Numbered from the stretch's first letter, positions 8,396 to 17,617 are shown. The stretch is DNA of 51,245 bases from Lachnoclostridium sp. UBA5890 (GCA_002431395.1 DJEU01000044.1:1-51245); one strand, 5' to 3'. Program-made: numbers and translations. The notes: a model not told the origin generated them from the sequence alone.

Positions 8396-11300
8396 CTAAT
8401 TTTCGCCCACGAACCGCAGAGTTGAACTCTTCGGTACACGGATGCCGGCCATTTTCAGGTCGGTATTTCCCTTGAGCTGAATGGTAAGGTCGACGCCTTC
8501 ACCAAGTTCCAGCCATGGCATACATTTTTCGGTGGAAAAATGTGTGGTGTTGAGGATCAGAGTGCCGTGGAATCCTTCCTCAAACCAGATACGGAGATTG
8601 GATTGGAAACCGATAGCGCCAATTAATTCAATAGGGTAATCCTTGCCCGCCTGCTGGGCGATGTGAATGTCGGTATATTTACCAAGTGCCATCTGAATAA
8701 GCGAGATGGATTGTGGTTTGTCGACAATATAATCCTTGCGGACCATAGAAGACGAACGATTTTTGTTGTATTCCAAAATTTCAATCTGGATGTGAGGATC
8801 AATCTGTTCCAAAGGTTCCGGATTTGGACGGGCGGTGTAATAGCCTTGGATGAGATCCACACCAAGGCGGATTACTTCCTTCAACTCTTCTGAAGTTTCA
8901 ATTCCTTCGGCGAGCGTCAGAATATTGTTATCATGTGCAAAATCAATAATATCTTTTACAAAATGCTGTTTCTGCGGATTGTTCTGAATTTCTTCCATCA
9001 GCATTCGGTCAATTTTTACATATTTTGGCATATAACGAAGCAAGTTATTTACATTGGAGTAGCCGGAACCATAATCGTCAATTGCTGTCTCAACTTTAAG
9101 CTTCGCGTAGGATTGTTTGATGTCAGAAAGACATTTATTGTCCAATTCTTCCTGCTCCGTAAGTTCCACAACGACTTGACCACGGTGTTCATTCAATTGC
9201 TGATGGAAGAGGTCCTTATCCGAGTTCACTAGCTGAGCACCCGGAATACTGTTGATAAATGTCTTCTTTCCGGTAAACTTCTGTGGATTTTCTTTCATAT
9301 AATGAAGTACATTAAAGAGTGTTGCTTTTTCCACATCGTAGAGGCGACCGAGACGTTTGGCACTTGTCAAAATGTCCAGTGGAGAAATTTTCTGCTCCGT
9401 ATCGGCGCGCATCAAAGCCTCGTAGGAGAAAATCTTGCCAGTTCGTGCGTCGACAATCGGCTGGAAATAATACACAAATTTATTGCCATCGAGCAACTCC
9501 GTAACTGCTATATCCTGTTCTTTGTCTTTTTCCGACAAATTCGAAGAGTGGTCTCTTTGTTGCAACTCCTGAAGTTTTTTTCCATTTTTTTCACTAATGG
9601 TATCATTGATCAGCTGCTCGACCGAATGAATCTGTCCAATCGGTTCTGATTTACAATTGTAGCAAATATGTATCTGGAAAGAATTCGTATTTTTCTGGTT
9701 AAATATATTAATTTTGTTCAATAACGTACTTACAAATTCGTCCGCACGATGAGCATTTTTGTCGGAAAGGATTGCGCAGACGATAAAATCGTCATTTCCT
9801 GTGCGGGCACAGATTTCGTCGGAAAAGGTACATTCCTGAATGAGGTGGGACAAAGCGGTAATCGCGAAATCGCCCTCTGTGCGGCCGTAGCCGGCATTGA
9901 TATCTTTCAGACCACTCAGATCAATGGAAGTGATCGAAAGTGTATCGTGCGCATGCACGGACTCGGCAATCAGCTGCTTCGTCTGCGTGATCAGACCGCG
10001 GTAATTGTAAAGACCAGTCAATGAATCACGGATCTGCGCGGACTCCATTTCTTTTAACAGCTGGCGTAAAATGTCCTGGCGATAGAAAGATTCCATTCCC
10101 TGCATGACGTTGTGAAGCCATAAACTGTAGCTTTCATCGTACACACGCGGTTCATCGCCGTAGCTGATGACTGCGTAACCAAAACACTGGTCGTCAAAAT
10201 GAAGCGGCGTAAAAATGTAAGCCGAAGGTTTTTCGTGCTCTTCGTGAAGTTCCGGCAAAATCAGTTTTGTATCAAACGAATTGGAAAAATCAATATGATT
10301 TTCCACACCGCAGTTTTTATTGCAGTGAACAACCGGATACATGCGGTCGGAGTAACCAAGACGGATGGCACCGTCGCCAATCATTTTCGAAGCATGATTC
10401 CAGTTTTCGTTTAGACAGATGTGGAAACTGTCATAATTTCCCAACTGATAGGTATATTGAAAAACAATGTTAAAAAAGTCATGATAAGAATGCTGGGACA
10501 GCAAATCCTCCATCAAATGGTTAAAACAGGAATAATAACTGTCGGAAGAAAGCTTCGTTTCCCATTGGTCGCGGAGTGGCGACAGCAGACGGAGATTGTC
10601 CGTCGAACAGCCACAGCTTCCACCGATCCAAAGATCTGTTTCCGGTACGTATTCCGGAATTGGTTCGCCATTGAGAGAAGCGTCGATCCACTGGAGGCTG
10701 TATTTGCCGCAAGACTTTGCTGGAATTTCCGCAGAAGTCAATGGAACCGGGCTGTAGCGGCCATCCTGAATCGAGTCGTAACCAATTACGGCGATGTCGT
10801 CAGGAACCTTGATCCCGTGCTCGGAAAGTGCCGAACATACGCCGATTGCCATACAGTCATTGGCGCAGGCAATTGCTTCCGGAAGTTTTTCACGCTCCAA
10901 AAGCATCTGTTCCACCATTTGGTTACCGCTCGTATACCAATAATCTCCGTGGTAAATATTTTCGTCAAGAACCGGAAGACCGTGTGCTTCCATGCTCTCT
11001 TTGTATCCGCGCAGACGCTGAATCGAATGAATATGCGCTTCGCGGCCATTTAAAAAAACAATATCTTTATAATGATGCACCTCGATCAAATGGTCGATCA
11101 GACGACGGATCGGAGTGCAGTGATCGTTCATAACGGATGGAAAATACGGACTCTTCTGATCAATGACCAGAACCGGACCGTCAAATACATCGTGAATTTT
11201 CTTCTGAATGGAATCCGAAAGACCTGTTGTCTGAAGCGTATCCAGAAGAATGACGATCGCATCGAGCATGTCGTAATTGATCAATTCGTAGATATTTGAC

Positions 11301-11464
11301 TCCCCTAATTCACGAAGATTTGTCTGCTGATATTTTACATACATTGAAAAAATCAAGACATCATAATCAGAGGCAAATGCTTCCTGCAAAAAACCCTGCA
11401 TAAAATGATTTTGAGTTGTTTCATCTGCTTGCGCCAGTAAAACGCCAATCCTTTTTCTTGCCAT
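8396..11464 (-). CDS. LacI-type ligand-binding domain fused to GGDEF and EAL domains
   Basis: This is a c-di-GMP turnover protein of 1022 residues. The N-terminal ~300 residues resemble a LacI/periplasmic-binding fold (opening ARKRIGVLLAQ, ending near GGSCGC) but carry no helix-turn-helix and no signal peptide, so it probably senses a cytoplasmic ligand. A middle region (~310-470) is GAF-like at best. The GGDEF domain (~478-625) has the degenerate signature GNDDF near residue 556. The EAL domain (~650-880) retains YEALMR, NS, ELTE, DDYGSG, KID and AEGIE, so it should be an active phosphodiesterase. A beta-rich C-terminal domain of ~130 residues is unrecognised. The start at 11464 has GGAGAG upstream; an in-frame ATG at 11548 lies upstream of the promoter -10 and is rejected. 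Confidence 0.88.
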   Translation of the reverse strand: MARKRIGVLLAQADETTQNHFMQGFLQEAFASDYDVLIFSMYVKYQQTNLRELGESNIYELINYDMLDAIVILLDTLQTTGLSDSIQKKIHDVFDGPVLVIDQKSPYFPSVMNDHCTPIRRLIDHLIEVHHYKDIVFLNGREAHIHSIQRLRGYKESMEAHGLPVLDENIYHGDYWYTSGNQMVEQMLLEREKLPEAIACANDCMAIGVCSALSEHGIKVPDDIAVIGYDSIQDGRYSPVPLTSAEIPAKSCGKYSLQWIDASLNGEPIPEYVPETDLWIGGSCGCSTDNLRLLSPLRDQWETKLSSDSYYSCFNHLMEDLLSQHSYHDFFNIVFQYTYQLGNYDSFHICLNENWNHASKMIGDGAIRLGYSDRMYPVVHCNKNCGVENHIDFSNSFDTKLILPELHEEHEKPSAYIFTPLHFDDQCFGYAVISYGDEPRVYDESYSLWLHNVMQGMESFYRQDILRQLLKEMESAQIRDSLTGLYNYRGLITQTKQLIAESVHAHDTLSITSIDLSGLKDINAGYGRTEGDFAITALSHLIQECTFSDEICARTGNDDFIVCAILSDKNAHRADEFVSTLLNKINIFNQKNTNSFQIHICYNCKSEPIGQIHSVEQLINDTISEKNGKKLQELQQRDHSSNLSEKDKEQDIAVTELLDGNKFVYYFQPIVDARTGKIFSYEALMRADTEQKISPLDILTSAKRLGRLYDVEKATLFNVLHYMKENPQKFTGKKTFINSIPGAQLVNSDKDLFHQQLNEHRGQVVVELTEQEELDNKCLSDIKQSYAKLKVETAIDDYGSGYSNVNNLLRYMPKYVKIDRMLMEEIQNNPQKQHFVKDIIDFAHDNNILTLAEGIETSEELKEVIRLGVDLIQGYYTARPNPEPLEQIDPHIQIEILEYNKNRSSSMVRKDYIVDKPQSISLIQMALGKYTDIHIAQQAGKDYPIELIGAIGFQSNLRIWFEEGFHGTLILNTTHFSTEKCMPWLELGEGVDLTIQLKGNTDLKMAGIRVPKSSTLRFVGEN

Positions 11465-11509
11465 AAAATCTCTCCAATATGATGTTAATAAGTATAATGC
11501 CTCAAGATT

Positions 11510-11538
11510 ATTATATACGTTCTGGGAATTTTTTTCAA
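11510..11538 (-). promoter_or_regulatory. Sigma-A promoter of the LacI-GGDEF-EAL gene
   Basis: On the minus strand, TTGAAA (11533-11538) is separated by 17 bp from a perfect TATAAT (11510-11515), about 50 bp before the ATG at 11464. Confidence 0.75.
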
Positions 11539-11594
11539 TCCTAAACACATAAACAATCGGTAAAGAAAAAGTAAAGTATGAAATCGTTTCGAAT

Positions 11595-11903
11595 TAATAA
11601 AAACTTATGGTGCTGCCAATCGACAGAAACGGGAGCTATCTCACGATAAATCTTCATTTTTATCGAAGAATAGAACAGTCTTATTGCATAAAACTCGATA
11701 TTTATAAATCACACTGCTTCGCAGTGCACGCAAACAAAACCTCGATTATCATGCAAGCATGTAATCGGAGGTTTATGTCCGCTGAAACGATTTATAAATA
11801 TCTCAGACAGTTATGCAATTGCGACTTATTCTTCTCTTAAAAATATCGATTTATAACGTTCGACAGCAGGTTTTGTCGATTGACAGACCATAAGTTTATA
11901 TTA
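11595..11903. repeat. 309-bp near-complete inverted repeat element
   Basis: The arms TAATA-n-AAACTTATGG (11595-11610) and its reverse complement (11888-11903) match at 15 of 16 positions, and pairing continues inward through AATCGACA, ATAAATC, ATTTTTA, AGAATA, ATTGCATAA and ATTTATAAATC blocks. The centre is a hairpin of CCTCGATTA against TAATCGGAGG with apex CATGCAAGCATG. A small side hairpin CACTGC-TTC-GCAGTG lies at about 11712-11726. It sits between the divergent promoters of the c-di-GMP gene and blaI and has no credible reading frame. It could be a MITE-like element or a large cruciform; no transposase is nearby. Confidence 0.85.
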
Positions 11904-11928
11904 TCAAAATGAGTCATATAAATAATGG

Positions 11929-11977
11929 TTGACAGATTGGTTTATAGATGATAAACTAGGTTTATGAATCATAGACC
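11929..11977 (+). promoter_or_regulatory. blaI promoter with two operator-like dyads
   Basis: TTGACA (11929-11934), a 17-bp spacer and TAAACT (11952-11957) form the promoter. GTTTAT (11940-11945) and ATAAAC (11951-11956) make a perfect dyad over the -10. A second near-dyad, GGTTTATG (11959-11966) with CATAGACC (11970-11977), covers the likely start site. This arrangement suits autorepression by the BlaI-type protein; the operator assignment is inference. Confidence 0.65.
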
Positions 11978-11992
11978 GAAAGGGGAAAAAGG

Positions 11993-12349
11993 ATGAGACA
12001 GAGTATTTTATCAGAAAGTGAAATGGCGTTTGCTGAGATTGTGTGGGAAAATGCGCCGATTCGGTCCGGAGAATTGGTGAAATTGTGCGAGGAGAGGCTG
12101 GGATGGAAAAAATCGACGACGTATACCGTGCTTCGAAATTTGTGCCACGCGGGCATTTTTGAAAATGAAAATGCGGTGGTTGCGGTGAAACAGACGAAGG
12201 AAGAGTATCTTGCAAGCGAGAGCGCGCAGATTGTGGAAAACCGTTTTGAGGGGTCGATCTCCAAATTTGTCACGGCATTTACCGGGAAAAAGAAATTGAG
12301 TAAAAAGCAGATTGAGGAATTGAAACGAATTATCGAGGAAAATGAGTAA
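11993..12349 (+). CDS. BlaI/MecI-family transcriptional repressor
   Basis: This is a winged-helix repressor of 118 residues, the usual family length. The recognition-helix region contains LGWKKSTTYTVLRNL, which matches the family pattern, and the C-terminal half (helical, Lys-rich, ending LKRIIEENE) is the dimerisation and protease-cleavage region. The start has AAAGGGG upstream. The next gene encodes a membrane metalloprotease of the BlaR1 type, so the pair should act as a signal-cleaved repressor circuit. The regulated target is probably this operon itself, as dyads overlap its promoter. No beta-lactamase or PBP gene is adjacent, so the role in antibiotic response is open. Confidence 0.9.
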   Translation: MRQSILSESEMAFAEIVWENAPIRSGELVKLCEERLGWKKSTTYTVLRNLCHAGIFENENAVVAVKQTKEEYLASESAQIVENRFEGSISKFVTAFTGKKKLSKKQIEELKRIIEENE

Positions 12350-12362
12350 GGGGGCAGAATCG

Positions 12363-14495
12363 ATGAAAGAATGGATTGGGGAACTGTTAAGTGTGCTTGG
12401 CAAAAATGCGTGGATCTCGCATTTGTGGGACACTTGTTTGGTGGCGAGCGTGGCAATTATTTTCTTGCTTTTGATCCGACCGCTGCTTAAACGTCTGCCG
12501 AGGAGTGTGGCATATGTGCTCTGGATCGTGGTGGCTGCGCAGATTCTGTGCCCGGTGTCGTTTTCCGGTATTTACCGGGCGCTTCCGAAACAGGTGTCCG
12601 AACAGGTTTCAGTGGGAAAGCAGACATTGAAGATGGAAGAAATTGCCAGCTCTTTGCGGGAGACAAAGCTGGCTGTAGGAGGGCAGAGTGAACAGGGGGA
12701 AGTAAAAGGAGAAGCGATAACGAGCGAAGACAAGGTGACGCAAAAGGTGCAGCAAACAGAACCGGTCATTCGCACGCAGAAAACGAAGCATACGCAGCCG
12801 ACGGTTACGGCGGCGCAGGGAGTGCTTGGTGTGTGGGTGCTTGGGATGATGGTGTGCCTTGGGATGCTGGTTGTGTCATTGGTGCGGAATAAACGGTGTT
12901 TTGCGGATGCTATTTTGTGGAGAGACAATGTTTATATGCATGAAGCCGTGGAAAACTCGTTTGTCGGCGGAGTCATTGTGCCGAAAATCTATCTTTCGTC
13001 GAAACTTCGCGGGGAAGAATGCGAAAGGGAGAGGGAATTGATTCTTTGCCATGAAAGAGTGCATGTAAAACGGCGCGATTATCTGCTGAAAATTATTTGT
13101 TTTCTGGCGTTTTCGGTGCTTTGGTTCAATCCGCTCTGCTGGGCAGCGTATCATTTCTTTGTGCTTGACATGGAAGTGTCGTGTGATGAGGCGGTGATAC
13201 GGAAACTCGGTGCGCGGGCGCGGAAAGAATATTCGTATCTGCTCCTTGCGATGGCGGACAAGGGAAGACACGGCTGGTTTCAGGAACCGGCATTCAGTGT
13301 CAGTTCGGTAAAAGAGCGGATCGTTAGTGTAATGAAGTATCAAAAACCAAAACGATGGATCATGGTGCTGTCCGTTGTCATTGTGCTGCTTTGCGGATGC
13401 GGGATCGCGTCTCAGCCGGAGACAGTGCAAAATCTCGTCAGCAAGGGAGAAGAAGATGCGGAAACTACGGAGTTTAAAGAGGAAGTCGTCGACCAGACAC
13501 AGGAGTTTTCTGAATTTTCCCAGGGTGGCAGGCTGAATGTGTATGAATATTGTGATAATGTGGACGACGAAGGAACATATTATAAACTTGCGGCGTTGAT
13601 GGATCAGCAGAAATTTGAAAAATTTGTCAAATTAAAGCGAGTGGATGGTGTGTGGAAAGAAGAGGAGGTTCCGTGGAATCAGACCTTGTTGGATTATATG
13701 AAAAAACTGGATAAGTATTGGTATCCGTATATCAGCATTTTGGAGGGCGAGGACGGACAGATTTTTGTGGCACTGGAAAAATGGACCGAGCCTTATGACA
13801 AACAGGGGACGGATGGTGAGAGTTATGTTACAGAGGAACGCATGCTGCGGTATGACGCCGAAAATGACCAGCTTGTGAAATTGAACATTCCACAGATAAG
13901 CGCGAAAGAAGTGTATGGAGAGGCTAGAAAGGGAATTGCTTCCAACCGCTATCTGGCAGCGACCGGAAATCAGGTGTTTATCGCGACCGACGAGAAACTG
14001 TTTGGCTGGTATGATCTGACGACGGGAAAATGCATCAATCCGATGGAAGATCTGCGCAAAGAATGTATGGTAAAGACTACGATTGCCAAGGGCGACGGCG
14101 TGATCGCAGTGACTTCGCAGCAAAATGGAAAAACGCTCGATGTAAATGTATATGATATGGACAGCGGAAAATTGGAATATACGATTCCGACAGAGGTGAA
14201 TCTTGATGAGTGGCAGAAAATGCAGGAAGAGTATCTCAATTTTTACCAGCTTGACATCCGCAATGACACCATTTATTTCCTGACACCGAACGGTGTGGAT
14301 AAGGCGGAGATCGGAGAAGAAAAATGGACGAAGTTTATGAATCTGGAAACGTCGCAGGAATTTTATTTTTCTGACAGCAATACGTCGACCGATGGGTTTA
14401 TTGTAGTCAGCGATTCCGAATTTTATATTGATCTGTATAAATTAAAAATGGGTTCCGAGGTCACTCCGCAATGTTGCCGCTATACAAAAATGTAA
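12363..14495 (+). CDS. BlaR1/MecR1-type M56 membrane metalloprotease with a non-PBP sensor
   Basis: This is the expected partner of the upstream BlaI-type repressor, 710 residues. The N-terminal ~340 residues have several membrane segments and the M56 zinc motif HERVH (His230, Glu231, His234), with a downstream acidic ligand region DMEVSCDEAVI. A last hydrophobic segment (VLSVVIVLLCGCG) leads to ~350 extracellular residues. These lack the serine-Lys motifs of the penicillin-binding sensor found in true BlaR1; they look like beta-rich repeats of a propeller type (inference). ATG 12363 is chosen because AGGGGG lies 8 bp upstream; an ATG at 12342 that overlaps blaI has poor spacing. The ligand is unknown. 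Confidence 0.8.
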   Translation: MKEWIGELLSVLGKNAWISHLWDTCLVASVAIIFLLLIRPLLKRLPRSVAYVLWIVVAAQILCPVSFSGIYRALPKQVSEQVSVGKQTLKMEEIASSLRETKLAVGGQSEQGEVKGEAITSEDKVTQKVQQTEPVIRTQKTKHTQPTVTAAQGVLGVWVLGMMVCLGMLVVSLVRNKRCFADAILWRDNVYMHEAVENSFVGGVIVPKIYLSSKLRGEECERERELILCHERVHVKRRDYLLKIICFLAFSVLWFNPLCWAAYHFFVLDMEVSCDEAVIRKLGARARKEYSYLLLAMADKGRHGWFQEPAFSVSSVKERIVSVMKYQKPKRWIMVLSVVIVLLCGCGIASQPETVQNLVSKGEEDAETTEFKEEVVDQTQEFSEFSQGGRLNVYEYCDNVDDEGTYYKLAALMDQQKFEKFVKLKRVDGVWKEEEVPWNQTLLDYMKKLDKYWYPYISILEGEDGQIFVALEKWTEPYDKQGTDGESYVTEERMLRYDAENDQLVKLNIPQISAKEVYGEARKGIASNRYLAATGNQVFIATDEKLFGWYDLTTGKCINPMEDLRKECMVKTTIAKGDGVIAVTSQQNGKTLDVNVYDMDSGKLEYTIPTEVNLDEWQKMQEEYLNFYQLDIRNDTIYFLTPNGVDKAEIGEEKWTKFMNLETSQEFYFSDSNTSTDGFIVVSDSEFYIDLYKLKMGSEVTPQCCRYTKM

Positions 14496-14509
14496 AAATA
14501 CGGTATAAT
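14481..14509 (+). promoter_or_regulatory. Possible promoter of the MutS-like pair
   Basis: A perfect -10 TATAAT (14504-14509) lies 17 bp after a weak -35 TATACA (14481-14486), just beyond the preceding stop codon. The pair may also be read from the blaI promoter. Confidence 0.4.
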
Positions 14510-14547
14510 AAAAGCAGCAAAATTGTGAAAAGAAAGCGAGGGTGATT

Positions 14548-16071
14548 ATGTCATTTAGTATTTTAGGAAAAATCCGGGAATCGGAAGAAGAACGGCCGGA
14601 GTTTTATGACGATCTCAATCTCACACAGTGGATCGAGGAAATCAATGGACAGCTCGGCATTTATGATCTTCGGGAGTATTTCCGGCAGATGCCTGATGGA
14701 AGGGAGCAGATCCGATTCCGCCAGGAAGTGCTGCAGGAAATCGATGAAGAAATGGAGATGAAACTTACAGATTTTGTAAATCGAATCCGACAGGCACAGG
14801 AGAATGAAGCGTACATAAATTCCGAGACGGGCGAGCAGATCACAGATGAACTCAGCAAGGCGCACTGGAAGCTGGAAGTCGCTGTAATGTATTTTACGGC
14901 GGTGGATGAACTGATTGCTTTTTTGGAAAAGCGCGAATGCAGGGCGCGCGGCTGGCAGCAGTTTCTGGAAATGTGTAAGGAAGAGAGCGGAAAGCCGGAA
15001 GTGAGGGCGTATCACGATGCGGCACTTTCGACGAGTGCAGAACTTGAAAAAATTCGTTACAGTCTGCGGATCGAGGGAGACCATGTCGCGATCCTGCCGT
15101 CGGTGGTGGAAGACGATTATGTGAAGGAATTGTGCGAAAAATATCCGCAGATGATAAAGCACCCCGGAAAAATGGGAAACCTTCTGCCGGGAGGAAAAGC
15201 GGGAACACCGCTGGAACAGCGCATTTTCAAATATTTGCAGAAAAAATTTCCACAGCAGTTTAAAGGGCTGGAAGAATTTGGAAACCAAGAGGCGCGTATT
15301 TACCAGCCGGGGATTATGCAGTTTCATAAGGAAATCTGCGTATATCTTTCGATATTAAAATTTCAGCATCATATGGAATATTTCCATTATGATTTTTGCA
15401 TGCCGGAGTTTTCGGATGCGGCATTTGAAGTGACCGGTGGATACGATCTGGCGCTGGCGTTAAAAAATCAAAAAGAGGGAAAAGAGACGGTAGCGAACGA
15501 TTATTATTATCGTGGAAAAGAACGGTTTTTTGTTATAACAGGGCCAAACCAGGGAGGAAAGACGACATTTGCAAGAGCGGCAGGGCAGCTTGTGTATTTT
15601 TCGCTGATGGGCTTTCCGGTGCCGGCAAAGCGGGCAGTTCTTCCACTTTTTGACGGTTTATTGACGCACTTTTCCGTGGAAGAAAGCATGCAGAGCGGCC
15701 GCGGAAAATTGAAAGAAGAATTGGTGCGTCTGTCCGGGATGATGCATGCGGAAAAGCGCAATGTATTTGTTATCATCAATGAACTTTTTACGTCGGCGGC
15801 GACGTACGATGCCTATCATATGGGGCGGCGCGTGATTGATCATTTTCTTGACCGCGACTGCTACGGAATTTATGTCACGCACATCGAGGAACTTGCGGAG
15901 GAAAATGAGCGGATCGTCAGCCAGGTGGCATCGCTGATCGAGGGAAATGTCAAAGTGCGGACGTTCAAGATTCGCCGGAAAAAGGCCGAAGGCAAAGGAT
16001 ATGTCGAGCCGATTGTGGAAAAATACGGGTTGACTTACGAGGAGATCAAAAGGAGGATTCATCATGTTTGA
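14548..16071 (+). CDS. MutS-like ATPase, first of a tandem pair
   Basis: This protein of 507 residues carries a C-terminal MutS-type ABC ATPase. Walker A is GPNQGGKTT near residues 332-340, the signature region contains SGRGKLKEEL, and the His switch is YVTHIEEL. The Walker B equivalent reads VFVIINELF: Asn stands where classical MutS has the Asp of Asp-Glu. The N-terminal half is helical, like a MutS core and clamp, but there is no mismatch-recognition domain, so a role in classical mismatch repair is not supported. Start ATG 14548 follows GAGGG. It overlaps the next gene by 8 bp, and the two probably form a heterodimer. The specific subfamily is not recognised. Confidence 0.85.
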   Translation: MSFSILGKIRESEEERPEFYDDLNLTQWIEEINGQLGIYDLREYFRQMPDGREQIRFRQEVLQEIDEEMEMKLTDFVNRIRQAQENEAYINSETGEQITDELSKAHWKLEVAVMYFTAVDELIAFLEKRECRARGWQQFLEMCKEESGKPEVRAYHDAALSTSAELEKIRYSLRIEGDHVAILPSVVEDDYVKELCEKYPQMIKHPGKMGNLLPGGKAGTPLEQRIFKYLQKKFPQQFKGLEEFGNQEARIYQPGIMQFHKEICVYLSILKFQHHMEYFHYDFCMPEFSDAAFEVTGGYDLALALKNQKEGKETVANDYYYRGKERFFVITGPNQGGKTTFARAAGQLVYFSLMGFPVPAKRAVLPLFDGLLTHFSVEESMQSGRGKLKEELVRLSGMMHAEKRNVFVIINELFTSAATYDAYHMGRRVIDHFLDRDCYGIYVTHIEELAEENERIVSQVASLIEGNVKVRTFKIRRKKAEGKGYVEPIVEKYGLTYEEIKRRIHHV

Positions 16072-17575
16072 GGTAGCACTTTTGTATCCGGACAAACAGC
16101 AGGGGGCGGCAAAACGTTATGGCATGCCGCAGGACATGAGCAAGGATTTGAATCTTTCGGTGATCCTTCGGGCGATGGCAAAAGAGGATGAGGAAATATT
16201 TACCAATTGTCAGCGCGTGCTTTTATGCCCGGTGACGGATGAAAAAACGCTTCGTTTCCGCCAGCAGATGGTGTCCGATGCCGTGTCGCATCCGGAATTT
16301 TATGAGGAAATGTACCGTATCGCGAAAGAGGCGATGCAGGAAATTCACAAATATACATCGAAAAAGACGAGCAATAAGGTGGTGCAGATAACGGAGTCAC
16401 TGGATCTGCTTCGGATTCTTTTAAAATATCTGCGGTACTTAAAAGATCATTTGCGGAGTGAACAGGCAGAAAAAGCGGATGCCATGTATCTGTTTACGAC
16501 AAAATTCAGGGAACATTTTACCGATGATTTTGCGGAAGATCTGGAACGGCATATCGACGATATGTCTGTGCTGATGCAGGGCGGCAGACTGATCCTGACG
16601 GCCGGAGTGGCTGGCGGCCTTAAATGCGGCGATGCGATGGTAAACCGGCTTGACCCGGTCGATTACCGGAAAATGGGAAAACTCCGCAGGACATTGCGGT
16701 GGCTTCTCCTGCATCTGGCATCTCCGGAAGCCATTTTGCTTAATCAGGAAGCATTGAAGCAGGATGCCATTCGAATGGAAGAAAATGGACTTTTGTATAC
16801 GCAGGAAATTTATCGCGAGTTTTTGTACCAATTTCAGGAATTTTTTAGCCAGCTGCAGATTCAGGTCGGATTTTATGTCGGCTGTGCCAATTTGGGGCGG
16901 AGCCTGCAAAATTTAAAAATGAAAACCTGCTATCCGCGTGTGAGCCATGAAAAGGGGCACATCGAGTACCAGCATCTGTATGAACTGGGACTTGCGCTTG
17001 AAACACTGAAAAATCCGGTGGACAATTCCCTTACCGATTCCTGCCATCTTCATGTGATCAGTGGGGCGAACCAGGGCGGAAAATCGACATTTTTGCGGAG
17101 TGTCGGCATTGCGCAGGTAATGATGCAGGCGGGTATGTTTGTTCCGGCGGTGTATTTTGAGAGTCCGCTTTATGATAACATATTGACACATTTTACCAGA
17201 CGTGAGGACAGCAGCATGAACAGCGGACGGCTGGACGAGGAAATGAAACGTGTGAACCGCATCGTGGACATGGTGACGGATCAAAGTCTGATCCTTTTCA
17301 ATGAGTCGTTCTCCAGTACGACGGAAAAAGAGGGGAGCCAGATCGCGGAGCACATCATTCAGGCAATGTATGACAGTGGCGTGAGTGTGTTTATGGTGAC
17401 ACACCTTTTTGCATTTGCAAGTCAGATGTATGCGAAAAATCTGCCGGGAGCGCGTTTTTTGAGTGCGGAGCGAAAAGAAGACGGAACACGTACGTTTAAA
17501 ATGATCGATCATGAACCGACGGAGACAAGTTACGGATTGGATCTGTATGCAGAAATCATAGAGAATAAAGAGTAA
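16064..17575 (+). CDS. MutS-like ATPase, second of a tandem pair
   Basis: This is the paralogous partner of the preceding gene, 503 residues. It shares the architecture: a helical N-terminal part and a C-terminal ATPase with Walker A GANQGGKST near residue 334, signature NSGRLDEEMKR, and His switch MVTHLFAF. Its Walker B region, LILFNESFSS, has the same Asp-to-Asn change as its partner. The start overlaps the upstream stop by 8 bp, so translation is coupled and a 1:1 complex is likely. Sequence identity between the two is low outside the ATPase motifs. The gene ends at a bidirectional terminator shared with the convergent lipoprotein gene. Confidence 0.85.
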   Translation: MFEVALLYPDKQQGAAKRYGMPQDMSKDLNLSVILRAMAKEDEEIFTNCQRVLLCPVTDEKTLRFRQQMVSDAVSHPEFYEEMYRIAKEAMQEIHKYTSKKTSNKVVQITESLDLLRILLKYLRYLKDHLRSEQAEKADAMYLFTTKFREHFTDDFAEDLERHIDDMSVLMQGGRLILTAGVAGGLKCGDAMVNRLDPVDYRKMGKLRRTLRWLLLHLASPEAILLNQEALKQDAIRMEENGLLYTQEIYREFLYQFQEFFSQLQIQVGFYVGCANLGRSLQNLKMKTCYPRVSHEKGHIEYQHLYELGLALETLKNPVDNSLTDSCHLHVISGANQGGKSTFLRSVGIAQVMMQAGMFVPAVYFESPLYDNILTHFTRREDSSMNSGRLDEEMKRVNRIVDMVTDQSLILFNESFSSTTEKEGSQIAEHIIQAMYDSGVSVFMVTHLFAFASQMYAKNLPGARFLSAERKEDGTRTFKMIDHEPTETSYGLDLYAEIIENKE

Positions 17576-17580
17576 AAGAA

Positions 17581-17611
17581 AGGGATGCCCTCATGCGAGA
17601 GCATCCTTTTT
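17581..17611. terminator. Bidirectional terminator between MutS-like pair and lipoprotein gene
   Basis: GGATGC (17583-17588) and GCATCC (17601-17606) form the stem with an inner CTC/GAG and a 4-nt loop, followed by T5. The A-rich flank on the left gives a T-rich tract for the minus strand. Confidence 0.8.
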
Positions 17612-17617
17612 AAATTG

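Noticed and set aside
10421..11053. 210-codon open frame antisense to the LacI-GGDEF-EAL gene
   Set aside because: No domain, no ribosome site, and fully inside a well-supported gene on the other strand.
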